The notes under the pieces were generated by a model that was not told the origin of the DNA, searched no databases, and worked only from the letters and a program-made list of their open reading frames with translations. A program made the translations under genes and the position numbers. Shown here piece after piece: positions 36,201-46,999 of a stretch of 64,000 nt of DNA. Within the stretch, counting starts at the first letter, position 1. Each line of letters starts with the position of its first letter. This DNA is from Torreya grandis (Eukaryota > Streptophyta > Pinopsida > Cupressales > Taxaceae): positions 349,001 through 413,000 of the forward strand of contig JARHVA010008359.1 in the NCBI GenBank assembly GCA_037957365.1, given 5' to 3'.

Positions 36201-37513
36201 CACAAGAATTATATACCAAGCCTTTATTCAACATTACAACAAGCATAATTTATAATCCATTTCCTAAACAATATCACATGATTTTCCCTGGCTTCTACCT
36301 TAGATCTTTTGGATGACCCTTCTTGAGACACTAGGTCTTGTCTAACATGGTATATTACTTATATTTAGAGCACCTTGTCCCACTATCATTATGCAATATG
36401 AAATTAGAATTGATTTGATACATGCGTTAATTTGATCCACTGTAATTCCCCACCTCATCATAAATTCATTATTTTAGTTAGAATAATAAGAATCCATCCT
36501 TGATCTACCTATCAATGTTCTCAAACAAAATAGGAGATGTAAATATAGCATCATCAAATCTTAGTCACCTATCCAATCCCTCTCTTTATCCCCAAGTATA
36601 GAATAATCTTATATCATTAATACATAATGGATGACATTATTTAGGTAGAGTCAACTTGATAGAGTATATCTTCTCCCATGAGTCGTTTAGCCCAATCTCG
36701 CTCATTTTCGTGAGCCTAGTATTGACCAAGAAATATAACTTCTTATGATATCAGCTAATAAAGTCCCTTGTATCTCTATTTATACACAACTTAATGATAT
36801 CAATAAGCATTACGATGTTTTTTTATATATTTTGGTTCCATCATTAGAACCCATTACCACCACATATCCCAAATCCCATTCCACTCAATAATCAATCAAA
36901 CCCCTAACCCATCTATTACATTGTATTCCTTATTGAGACCTCATGAATTCAAATGCATATATTAATGTGTGTTAATTTGCATGCATAGAAAATGATAAAC
37001 CTAATTTAAATTAATTTATCCTTTATGTATCCCTTTCTTTCTTTTTCTATTTTCTCTTCTCCATCTCCATTCCTTTTATTTATTCTATGGGTATCCATAT
37101 ATCCATATAATATGTTAGTATAAGATGTTAGTGGATCTCTTAGCCTAGAGGGATATAGGATAAGCTAGCTTAGATATATAAAAACTTCATTGATAAGTTG
37201 TAACAACCCAACCTTTAAAACCAAAATAGAATACCAATCCTATGACTACTCTCTTCCCAACACTCAAATAAGGAGTGGGTTTGTTATCAAAGAGACACAT
37301 AACATAAATTAAAATGTAAGTAACCATCCTAACTATAACACCATGACCTTTACATATGGAGGCATGTCTAATCATTTTATAGACACAAGGCCATATATCA
37401 ACTTGCATATCTTAGATGCAAAAAAAATCACCGAATACTATCACTACTTAAGAAGGATTCATCACTTAGAGGAAAAATTCAACCATATGTAAGTTCTTGC
37501 ACATCCTCCTAGT
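33250..37513. other. No gene recognised; LTR or leader debris likely
   Basis: The frames at 33915-34187, 34594-34851 and 37187-37408 (minus) show no domain. A stretch near 35.0-35.15 kb (TATATTTATGG, then CTCCCCCTCTTTATATTG) has promoter-like and C-rich parts reminiscent of an LTR, but no partner copy was found. Confidence 0.45.
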
Positions 37514-39430
37514 ATGAATCAAGATGCATCCAACCCACCAATGACCACAACTAAAACTACTCCTAAATATATTTCCCTAACTAATCCCTTTATGTAGCCT
37601 TATTTCACACATCCACTCCTCCTACATTAAATACACATGGGTCAAACACCAATATCAATATAAATTATGTAATTAACACCCTAGTTGGTCATATTCATGA
37701 CCTAAAAAAAATCAACAACATCTGAGCCAAGGGATAGGACAAAAAACTCTCATTCCAATTCATCCATGTTTTCACCCCATTTAATTGATAACTCACCCCA
37801 TATCATAACAACAAATATACACACCCTTACTATTTCAAGATAAAGTACCATTGTAGAGCCACATCTCCCACCAAGCCCTCAAAGATATTCTTACTCATGG
37901 GGTCCCCAACCTTGAGGTATCTAATACTCTTTAATCCTACCAAGTACCTATTCATACATGGGGGATTATACATATACACTCTATCACTAAAAAACAAGGT
38001 AAAAATAAATAATCCACTATTCTTTACACCTCCAAGTTATGCACCTATCACATATAACCACACTCCATAAATGGGGTATGTTCTAACCTATATAACACTA
38101 GGATAATCAAACCACCTATGTATCACCACAAAAATCCACATTCACCTTACCACAAAAATCCATGTACAATTTATCACAATAAGTTATGATGCCTCCTGCA
38201 TTTCACAAGGTCCATTCATACTTCCACATGTATTTAAAATCTAAATATCTAGATAGTTATTCATTTTCCTACTCCATACCACCTTATCAAGTGTCATCCA
38301 CACCTCTTGGTGGCTATCAATAAAAACTTTACACTACCTTGGATCCTCATTATAGTCTCACCATGATGAAGATATACTTTAATGACATGGTAGCCTACAC
38401 TGAATACCTCAAAGATCTCCTCGATGCAAATATACAAGGAGTCCTTCTTCCATGACCCCTAACAAATAGTCTTAAATTTAAAGGGGAAGGATATCCCAAT
38501 GCACATGTAAAATCCTATGGTATAGCCATCAGAGAGATTTTACCTTGGGATGGGGTTGTATCAATGATCTTTCCTAATAATATTGATGGGATAACACTTG
38601 AATGGTATTACAATATCCCTAAGGGATCCATACACTCTTTCCACCAACTTGTGATTAAGTTCATCAAGGCATTCAACATGAATCAACTAAACTTCTAAAG
38701 ATTAACATATGAGATTTATTACATATCAAATAGCAATACAATGAATTAGTTACCAATTTTATCACAAGATGGCATTAGGTCCTATATTCCTATGCCATCG
38801 CACCTAACATGGAATAACAATAATTATTCAATATTTTCATCCACTCCCTTAATAAGGAAAGAAGGGATGAAATCTAGAAGTTCTCATACTATTCATATGA
38901 AGAGGCCTTCAATAATGTATTTTGTATTGACTAAGAAGCCATTAATAGTGGCTAACAGAACCATGAGATCAAAAGACACATCATCACTCCTAGTGAAAAT
39001 AATAGGGGGTCTCAAAATGCAAATTCAAACCTAGATAATGTGAATAAATAAGGTCCCAAGATACTGAACTATAATAAGAATGCAAAAATCAATGACATCA
39101 TTAATCAAGACATGAAAAAAAACCCATAAATAATGGTCAATATATAGCTATAAATAACACCAATAATACTAACAACATTAGGGTCAGGAACTAGATTCCC
39201 CTCATACCATTCATATGGTTGAATTTAATTGATCTATACCTTATAACATGCAATATCAAAACCATAACCAAAACTAAAACTAATAAGGTGAATAATATCC
39301 ATAATTATAGAACCAAGGTTACAATCAACATAATAATAAATAGGGACTCAAATATCAGGGGAAAACCATGTGATTTAGGTATTACAACCCCAATGTCTAT
39401 TGAATTTCCATATAGTTATAGGACATGACA
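37514..39430 (+). pseudogene. gag: Gag of a second gypsy element (37.5 kb element)
   Basis: A gag region opens at ATG 37514 (MNQDASNPPMTTT). The core is clear at 38470-38700: LKFKGEGYPNAHVKSYG, then IREILPWDGVVSMIFPNNID, ITLEWYYNIPKGSIHSF and VIKFIKAFNMNQLNF. These match the retrotransposon Gag core that assembles particles. QYNELVTNFITRWH follows at about 38733-38774 in another frame. Several stops and at least two frameshifts are present. Core spacing matches Tat-like Gag. I see no zinc knuckle up to 39.4 kb, so that part may be lost. Confidence 0.8.
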
Positions 39431-39840
39431 CTTGAAGATATTAAGAATATAACAAATTCATACAAATACTCTTGGAAAATTAGAGACTAAAATTTGTGTA
39501 TATGTTCTTAGGAAGTACACATGAAAACACCCAAACCCTTCTAAATGGTCTCATTTCTCCCTAGAACTAGAACCTAAAACTATATCATGACCTTTTTCCC
39601 AACCACTAAACACACATTAGTTAAGTACAATAACATGGTAACATGTAAGGCCACCCTATTCAACACAACCAATCCATGGTGATAGGAAATCATGATGTTG
39701 AATCCTTAACTTCTAGGGTGAAAATCACTAATTTGGATCCTTAGTTTAGATTTCAAGGAAAGACCCAAATGGTAGGAGTCACACAATTAGAAATCTAATA
39801 AGAGGAAAACACTACCACTCATACTAGATAGTACCAACCC

Positions 39841-40560
39841 ATGACCCTCCAACCCTTGAACATCCTAGAAATACAATCCATTTTAAAATTTGGAGGGAAC
39901 TATGACTCAATATCTAACATAACCAAGACATTCTCTCACATGTTCTTCTTATATCTATTTAGAAACTTTCTTGTTCACTGGTTGGACTTGTTAGATGCCC
40001 TAAGGTTAGGGAACCTATCTAGTTTCACCCTCTTCTACAAGCCTAGATCAAACATATTTATTTAGATATGTTCCTTCCTCATCAAAAATCACATGACCCT
40101 AGATACTTATTTGACTTTCATATTCTTCCACTCGACTCTAGGTTAGCTAGGAGACGAGATCAATCCCTATTTCTACAAGTACGTATCTACAATAACTACA
40201 TGAAAATAGATATGGTTTACAATGGAGTGGTAATTAACATCATCCCGTTCTCTTTCTCACAAAATATTGGTTATATGGAGACCAATTGTTAAACAATGTG
40301 TAAAACTCTCTACAACTATGATAGCCTCAAGTCTACTTCCATAAGAAAAATTGTATTCATAATCACTCTATATCATAAGATAGTCCTAATTGAGTTCTAT
40401 GTTATAGATAAGTACACCAATTATAACATGATCTTCGGATACCCTTAGATACATCAGATGAATTCTATTCCATCCATCTTGTTTCAAAAAAATTGGTTCT
40501 TACACTTGGGAAAGGTTTTCATATCTGAAGGGGATCCTAAACCCTTTGATATTTTAAAAA
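39841..40560 (+). pseudogene. pro: Aspartic protease of the 37.5 kb element
   Basis: The retropepsin region reads IDMVYNGVVINIIPFSFSQN at about 40206-40265, where the catalytic D-N-G appears as Y-N-G, so the active Asp is lost. After a stop comes FIITLYHKIVLIEFYVIDKY (about 40354) and then IFGYP-stop-IHQMNSIPSILFQK (about 40431-40491), matching L-G-R-P-W-I-H plus the IPS-L-HQK tail typical of Tat/Athila proteases. The missing W is a TAG stop. It was part of a Gag-protease polyprotein and is non-functional. Confidence 0.7.
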
Positions 40561-41885
40561 ATACCATGCAAAAGAAGCTGAGGTTACACATCAACTACCA
40601 CCTACTTACCAATGGGGTTACAAAAACCCAATAATTGGTCTATGTCACTAAGTCCCCAATGCCTAAGGTAATCATAATAAATAAAGGGGAGTAAGTTCCC
40701 CAAACCCTACTAAAATATAATATGGATGAAAAGGACATAGAAATAAATAAATATATCCTAAACATAGAACCAATCATTGGTACCATGATTTACACCCTAT
40801 CTACTTCATAAATCATTAGTTTCATGGATAAATATACTCCACTAATTATTTCATTCAATTCATAAGGGGTGGGAACCTATGGATTCCCTATACCTCAAGG
40901 CAAACAATCATATGAGGGGTTGTCTTACATTCTTTAACTTTTTATGATAGAGGTATTTGGAGACAAGAAGGCCTCCCTTTATAATAATAATCCTAGCAAA
41001 TTTCAATGTGTTCACCCAACATTCAACCACATAGAAGCAAGCCATGGTCCAAATTATACCCTAGTCACTTCTAAACACCTTCAGATTATGCTTTTTAATC
41101 ATGATATTATGAGACCATACTAGTTATTTAGAATCCTTGATTTATTAGGATTATTCCCTTTAGAAATGTCAACCATCTTACATCAACCCATGCCAAGTTA
41201 TGTTTATATTCACATTACAAGTCTATTTATGAGCAATCAAAATGATTCCTCAGTCACCTTAATAGCTAAAGAGAGGATTCCTACTATGATAATAGGTAGG
41301 ATTGAAATAAACATCAAAACTCATAGTTACCCTTATATTCCCAGAGAGGGGACCCTCTCTCCTATCATGTAGGAGAAGGCCCTTGACAAATCACTCACCA
41401 ATTTCCTACAATATTTTACACACATAATGACCATTCAAACAATGTTACATATTTCCTATCTACAATATTACAACTTACATGCCTGTGCCCTGACACCTAA
41501 ATGAGACCCCAACTATGATGGTATTCTTCCAACCTTGAATAAAAATTTAAACAAGCAATCATTCACATTTCCATAAGTGATAACCTACCTTGACTTGATG
41601 TTTAAGAAATGTCCTTTTGAGATCCCATAGGTTCTTCCTATAGACAACTAAAACTAACCACAACTATCTTCCAACCAAAATTTAGATTGATTCCTACCAC
41701 CTATTGACAATTAAGCCTAAGAATCATTAAACATCTCAAATTTGCTTATGCATCATTCATCAAAGATCATAATCATTGTGAGACATCCCTAATTGGGGTA
41801 TTCTATCAAATATAATAATAACCTCTCATGGATTCATCTCTAATCAGCTTTTGGCATAACAACTATCAATTTGGCCTATGGACAT
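40561..41885 (+). pseudogene. Unrecognised region downstream of protease
   Basis: The frame remains coding-like with scattered stops (YGFPIPQGKQSYEGLSYIL near 40.88 kb, then FGDKKASLYNNNPSKFQCVH; an open stretch at 41166-41372). I find none of the RT boxes expected here in an autonomous element: no catalytic Y-x-D-D and no LPLID- or GFSGYNQI-like motif. It ends near GHIKGALTYIIKY (about 41884-41922), beside a purine tract (AAGGGGGCA). It is either the C-terminal part of a gag-protease-only ORF or a very decayed, unrecognisable pol. Confidence 0.45.
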
Positions 41886-42337
41886 ATTAAGGGGGCACTT
41901 ACATACATAATAAAATATTAAAAGAGATAAAAGGCTAATCATAATCAATTAATAAACTAAACAAACTTAAATTCCTAGATGAATTATCCATTTGAAATTA
42001 ATGAATATCTAAAAATAAAAATTCTAAAAATCAAAATATCCTAGCCTTTCATCATTGCTTTTATGAGTTGTCAAACTCTTTGAAGATATCCTAAAATATC
42101 TAATTTGAAATCCATGCCTATTAATTACAAATCATAATTACTTGATAACTATTAAATCAACTAAAGATAGTTTTAACTCTCCTAGGTTTAGTTTGGACCC
42201 ATTACAAGCCTAAACTCAACCTTTGCTCACCTTAGCTGAGAGTTAATTCCTAAGGATATAATATAAGTCCTTGCCTATTGAACCATAAACTATTTTGGTA
42301 AAAAGTTATTATGCACAAATATATTCAATAAGCTTGG
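41886..42337 (+). other. Probable U3 part of an A-related LTR
   Basis: A purine tract, TTAAGGGGGCA, at about 41887-41898 would suit a polypurine tract, and the downstream sequence from 42338 is clearly A-type LTR. This part does not visibly align with the A LTR upstream of its TATA box, so the U3 seems to differ and its exact start is not fixed. Confidence 0.4.
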
Positions 42338-42690
42338 ATATTTTAGAGTTATAATGCCTAAATGTCATGCAAGTAAGGTTACCATACCCAAATCTTAAGC
42401 CAAGCAACATCAAAGCCAAGGTGCCAAAGAGAGAAGGAATGAAGAACCTCCATTGGTGAAGACTTCTTGATGCACAATCCATGTAATCCATTCAACAAAT
42501 CCATTTAAAGATCCCAAAGAAGGTAAAAGAATTATTTCTTTTATGTTTTTATTGAGCTCTTATTTAGTTTTTATTACCTAAGCTCTCCCTAGTGTCTAGG
42601 CTAGAGGTGTTAGGATCTTAGTGTGGTCATTTAATCTATTTTATGAGACTAACACAATACTAACCTCCCCTCTATGTCAAAATCTTAATG
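42338..42690 (+). repeat. A-family LTR, 3' part (R-U5)
   Basis: It aligns in order with 8609-8977 of the element A LTR: TTATAATGCCTAAATG, GTGCCAAAGAGAGA, TTGGTGAAGACTTCTT, AAGAAGGTAAAAGAA, CCCTAGTGTCTAGGCTAGAG and GACTAACACAATACTAACC. It is followed by a leader related to that of element A. It is therefore a 5' LTR, or an LTR shared by the 37.5 kb element on its left and an A-like element on its right. Confidence 0.75.
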
Positions 42691-42847
42691 ATTCCATATA
42701 ACCAAGGAAGATGATATGCTATTTTAATTTTTGCTAATAGATGCTTTAAAATCTTTAAAATTTGATTTTTTAGTCCATTTTTCACGTATTTATATTTTTA
42801 TAATCTCATAGGTTGTAGGTAACCAATGTTGAATTATTTAAAAATTT

Positions 42848-43012
42848 CATAGAGACTAGCATCAGTTATTCCAAACCAATATCAATCACATAGATCATTG
42901 ATCAACATCAATCCCTATGGACCAACATTAGTCCCTGTGTGGATCGGCTGACATCAATCTCTATTGACTAACATTGATCATTGTGTGGATTGACGTCAAT
43001 TTATTTGAGATA
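42848..43012 (+). repeat. Dyad minisatellite in the A-like leader
   Basis: Diverged copies of a GACCAACATCAGTCC-type unit follow one another: CCAATATCAATCA, GATCAACATCAATCCC, GACCAACATTAGTCCC, GGCTGACATCAATCT, GACTAACATTGATCA and GATTGACGTCAATT, with periods of about 20-30 bp. It sits where element A has its AATGATATCATT array. The same unit is found in the copia element at 44391-49830. Confidence 0.75.
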
Positions 43013-43375
43013 AAAAGCAAGAAACTCGAGAGAAAAATCTTAAATGTTATTTTTTCAATTAATTTTGAGCTTCTAAGTAGGTAAACCCTCTAAAACATTA
43101 TAGGTCCTAAGGTGTAAAAATAAAAGTTTGCACATGGTTAAATCTTACATAATTTATCTTTGGTTCTTAAAATGAACTTAGTTATTTTCATGCCTTAGTT
43201 ATTTTTTAAGTTTTTAACAAATTTTTTGAACAAAAAATACTAAGGGGCTTAAACTTCACAACATACTTTGTTTTGGTGTATTAAAATGAACTTTAACATC
43301 TAGTTACATACTCCTAAGAGTTGTTCATTTAATGTTTATTTGTTGAAAGTTGTTCTTTTGATCAAAATGAGTGAT

Positions 43376-43615
43376 GCATGTATGCTCTCCCCTAATCCCC
43401 TTTAGGGAAATCATGTTACCAAAAATTTTCATTTTTTTACTTTCTTACTTTAGTCCAAAAATGTTAAAATAAATTTGATAAGGCCCTTCCCAAATCCATA
43501 TGGTTTGGGTGACCCCAAATGACCCTAAAATATTTTCACTTGTCTTTATTTTTCATGCATTTTGGCTTGTGAACAAGAGTTCATCACTTCGTCATGAATT
43601 CTTTATGGAAGATAT
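43376..43615 (+). other. Conserved leader segment of an A-like element
   Basis: The segment aligns with 9975-10215 of element A (ATGTATGCTCTCCC, CCCCTTTAGGGAAAT, GGTTTGGGTGACCCC, TTGGCTTGTGA, TTCTTTATGGAAG). It shows that an A-like element starts at the LTR to the left; the rest of it is lost or truncated before the copia insertion. Confidence 0.65.
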
Positions 43616-44390
43616 TGGTTAGACTTATTACATAATTAATACCAGATTCTTAAATATTCTTAACATTAATTGTTAACATAAGGTATGTAGGCTTTTCAAG
43701 GATGTCATCACTATATATACATTATTGATTCACAAGCTAAATTAATTGTTGGTTGTAGTACAATGAATTTATACTATTTTCACTATATAGATATATAAAT
43801 AAATTATTATAATAGAATGTAGAAGTTATTCACACTTGTGATTCAAACATGCATCACACTTTATATAATCAACTAGTAATGAAATCAATTCACACAACAT
43901 AATTTAATCTAAAAAGGTTCAGGAACTTCAGTATAACTCCTTTCAAGTGGGCCCTCCTCATTCAGAATTGAGTTCTAATCCTTTGAGAGAGACTTACAAA
44001 ATATTATTATAGAATCAACATTTTCATTACTCAGATGTATAACAATTAAATATTTTTATAATAGATTACAATATTCAGAAATCAAAATGCAATTATTATC
44101 TAAAATTCCATAATTATAGATCTAATCTAAGTTATGCCATTAAATACATAAGGTAGTTTATTAGCTTAACCAAAAACACTAAACTAAGAAAGGTACAAAT
44201 GCTTTTCAACTAACCAAGTCAACCTTCAGGTGGGTGGTAACTTCAAGTTAATTTTTTTAGGCCTAACTTGGTAAAGGACAATATATGTAGCATTATTGTT
44301 TTGTTTCTTTTCTCCTTTTCATTGCCCTTGTCTTATTCATCCTTTGGTAGAACATATAAGATTCACTTCATGTGAGGGGTATATACAGCT
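43616..44390. other. No gene recognised
   Basis: AT-rich DNA between the A-like leader and the copia insertion. No coding frame and no terminal repeat were found. Confidence 0.45.
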
Positions 44391-45038
44391 TGTTAGGATC
44401 TAACAATCAGAATTGATTACTTTTGTGTAAGCAACTAAACATAGAATTAAACTAGAATTAATAACTAGAAATTAGAATCAGCAAAGAATAAAATATACAA
44501 GAAACAACAAAAACTTGTATTAAACTCTTGCAGGAGGAAATGCAATTGAATAAATCTCTCTTTCTTCCACACCTCTCAGATGTACACATCTCTTTCCCTC
44601 AAGAGTTCTCTCTCTCAATTACAACCAATTCAATCCTTGAATTGTCTACCTTTTCATGTCTACAAGCTATGAAGATCTATCCCTATTATATAATACTAGG
44701 ACTCATGAGCTATGCATTCTCCACTATTAGATACACCTCTTAATCAAAGGTTCAAATCAGTCTTACCAAAACTAGAAACATGGACTCAACACTAACAATT
44801 ACTCTTTTCATGCAAACAATCTATTCTTCCATGAAAATAGACTTCTGGAATGCACAGGTGACCAACATCGGTCCCTATCTACCTGCATATGACCGACGTC
44901 AGCTAATCCATAACCGATGTTGATAGCCTCTAGTCAACTCTTGATCGACGTCGGTCAGTCCTGACCAACGTTGGTGACTGTGTAACTCCAACAACCTTGC
45001 ATTTGCTCATCTAGTGAAGCTTTTAGCTCCACAACTCA
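44391..45038 (-). repeat. 3' LTR of the copia element
   Basis: On the plus strand it runs TGTTAGGATCTAACAATCAG to GCTCCACAACTCA. It aligns along its full length with 49179-49830. On the element strand it begins TGAGTTGTGGAGC and ends in CA. Confidence 0.95.
44859..44980 (-). repeat. Dyad minisatellite in the 3' LTR
   Basis: Five units lie about 20-30 bp apart: GACCAACATCGGTCC (44860), GACCGACGTCAGC (44891), AACCGATGTTGAT (44912), GATCGACGTCGGTC (44943) and GACCAACGTTGGTGAC (44963). They keep CG dinucleotides and a GACGTC core in a window otherwise very poor in CG. On the element strand they fall in U3, upstream of the TATA box. Confidence 0.85.
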
Positions 45039-45052
45039 AAAATCTCCCACTT
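45039..45052 (-). other. Polypurine tract of the copia element
   Basis: On the element strand AAGTGGGAGATTTT directly precedes TGAGTTGTGG, the start of the 3' LTR. This fixes the inner LTR border. Confidence 0.85.
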
Positions 45053-45117
45053 GGAGATAAACAACTGCACCTATACCTATACAACAGCATCCTCTATCTT
45101 GTTTCTCCATCTTCAAG

Positions 45118-45650
45118 TTTAATCTTGAAGACCAACAAAAGTTGAATAAAGATTCAACTTCTCTTTTGTTACCAACTTTGTTAACATATTAGCAGGGTTC
45201 TTATCTATATGGATCTTTTCCAGCTTCAACTCACCATCCTCCAATACCTATCTAATGAAGTGGTACCTAAGCTGTACATGTTTGGTTCTTGAATGAAAGG
45301 CTGAATTCTTTGCCAAATGAATTACACTTTGACTATCACTGTACAATCTACAACTCTTTTGCTCCTTTCCCAAATCTTCCATGAACTGAGTCATCCATAT
45401 CATTTCCTTGCTAGCCTCTGTGACTACAATGTATTCTACCTCTATAGTAGACAAGGCAACAACCTTCTGCAACTTTGAAATCCAGCTAACTGCCATTCCA
45501 CCAATAGTGAACACATATCTTGTGGTGCTTCTCCTGCCATTCAAGTCACCTGCCATATCTGAATCTACATATCCATGTAGAGAATTTTTCGACCCTCCAT
45601 AGCATAAATGCCTATTATTGGTCCCTCTCAAATATTTGAGAATCCACTAA
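45118..45650 (-). pseudogene. pol: Copia RNase H domain
   Basis: The domain removes RNA from the RNA:DNA hybrid. Reading leftwards from 45650: KYLRGTNNRHLCYGGS, HGYVDSDMAGDLNGRRSTTR (catalytic Asp), VSWISKLQKVVALSTIEVEY (catalytic Glu), LYSDSQSVIHLAKN (catalytic Asp), then RTKHVQLRYHFIR followed by a stop at about 45248-45250. The last part, KIHIDKNPANMLTK, runs on to about 45118. The order and residues match copia RNase H closely. Only a few stops interrupt it, and the catalytic residues themselves are present. Confidence 0.9.
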
Positions 45651-46700
45651 ACTACTTTCCAATGTTCCTTCCCTAGATTGACCATAAACTTGCTGACAAC
45701 TCCCACTGCTTGGGCAATATCAGGTCTAGTACATACCATTGCATAAATCAAACTTCAAATTACTGAAGCATATGGAATTTTACTCATGTACTCAACCTCA
45801 TCATGTGATTTAAGACACTGCTCTTTACTCAACTTGAAGTGTCCAATCATATGTGTGCTTACCGATTTTACATCCTGCATATTGAACCTCTCCAACACCT
45901 TGTTCACATAATCCTCTTGAGACAAAATCAAATTGTGATTTTTCCTATCTCTCTTAATACTCATGCCAAGGATTTTCTTTTTCTCTCCTAAATCCTTCAT
46001 GGAAAATGTGTGATCTAATTTTACCTTAAGCTCAATAATATCCTACATGTGTGAACCTGCAACAAGCATATCATCTACATATAGTAACAGGATAATATAA
46101 TTACCATTATCTAATCTCTTAAAATAAACATAATAGTCAGATTGACATCTACTAAATCCATGCTCTATCATAAACCTGTCAAACCTCAAATACCATTGTC
46201 TTGGAGCCTGCTTAAGACCATATAAGCTTTTCTTCAACCTGCACACAAGCTTCTCCTTACCTTTGACCTCAAAACCTTCTAGTTGATCCATATATATTTC
46301 TTAATCCAAATCTCCATGAAGAAATGTTGTCTTAACATCAAGCTACTCAAGATGCAAATCCTCAATAGCAACTAAAGACAATATAGTCTGAATAGAAGTC
46401 ATTTTTACTACAGGAGAAAAAATTTCACCAAAATCAATACCTAGTTTCTGTGCAAATCCCTTTACTACCAACCTAGCCTTATGTCTCATTTGTCCATTCT
46501 CTCCTTCCTTTAACCTATAAACCCATTTTTTTTAGTGCTTTCTTTCTGGCTGGCAACTCAACCAAATCCCATGTTTCGTTCTCTTTCAAGGAATCAATTT
46601 TCTTATTCATGCCATGTTCCCACTGTTTCTGGGATTCTACCTACATTGCCTCATCAAAACTTTTTGGTTCTCTACTATCAGTGAGAAACAAGTAGAATAA
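45651..46700 (-). pseudogene. pol: Copia reverse transcriptase
   Basis: From right to left: ENETWDLVELPARKKALK (about 46.58-46.53 kb), then a frame change within a run of eight A on the element strand (plus 46525-46532), RHKARLVVKGFAQKLGIDF, FSPVVKMTSIQTILSLVA, the start of the open stretch MDQLEGFEVKGK (46291), CRLKKSLYGLKQAPRQWYLR, and the catalytic box LLLYVDDMLVAG at about 46055-46090. After a stop at 46043-46045 the thumb and connection follow (MKDLGEKKKILGMSIKRD, 46000 leftwards; YAMVCTRPDIAQAVG near 45.73 kb). Copia RT is certain; the copy is interrupted. Confidence 0.92.
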
Positions 46701-46764
46701 AGAAGGGGAATATTCAATTGGAGGTTTACTTACCCTTTCTGACCTCCTCATGGGTGTTTGAGAC

Positions 46765-46998
46765 TCATTTAATAGCTTGTTGTCCACCCAAAATCTCTGT
46801 TAGTGACTGATCTCGATCATCTCTAGGTATGTACCTAATTGATGTCAATTCCACCTGATCGACATCAGTTCTTGTATGACCAACGTCAGTTACTATTTGA
46901 TCGATGTCAGTTCCTTCTTGATTGATGCCAGTACCTATGTTTTCTTGTATGTGATTATTTTTCCCCGCAAGCTCATTTTGGATCATCTCCTCATCCAA
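46765..46998 (-). pseudogene. pol: Copia integrase-RT spacer with heptapeptide repeats
   Basis: The spacer between integrase and RT is one open stretch. It carries a 7-residue repeat, visible as GTDIDQIV, TDVGHTR, TDVDQVE and LTSIRYI. The underlying DNA repeats every 21 bp with units such as GATCGACATCAGTTC and GACCAACGTCAGTTA (plus strand 46840-46936), the same dyad family as in both LTRs. Spacers here are usually variable and low-complexity, so an in-frame array would be tolerated. I know of no function for it. Confidence 0.75.
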
Positions 46999-46999
46999 A

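Noticed and set aside
36640..36760. tRNA-like segment around GAGTCGTTTAGCCCAATCTC
   Set aside because: No cloverleaf with proper A and B boxes could be drawn.
42848..43012. CRISPR-like array of short repeats
   Set aside because: Units are degenerate with no unique spacers, the same unit lies in copia LTRs, and the sequence is plant retroelement DNA.
44386..44390. Target-site duplication of the copia element (CAGCT versus ACACA)
   Set aside because: The two flanks do not match convincingly; decay or a rearranged flank is possible, so no duplication is claimed.
45408..45602. Plus-strand frame of 64 codons
   Set aside because: Antisense of the copia RNase H domain.
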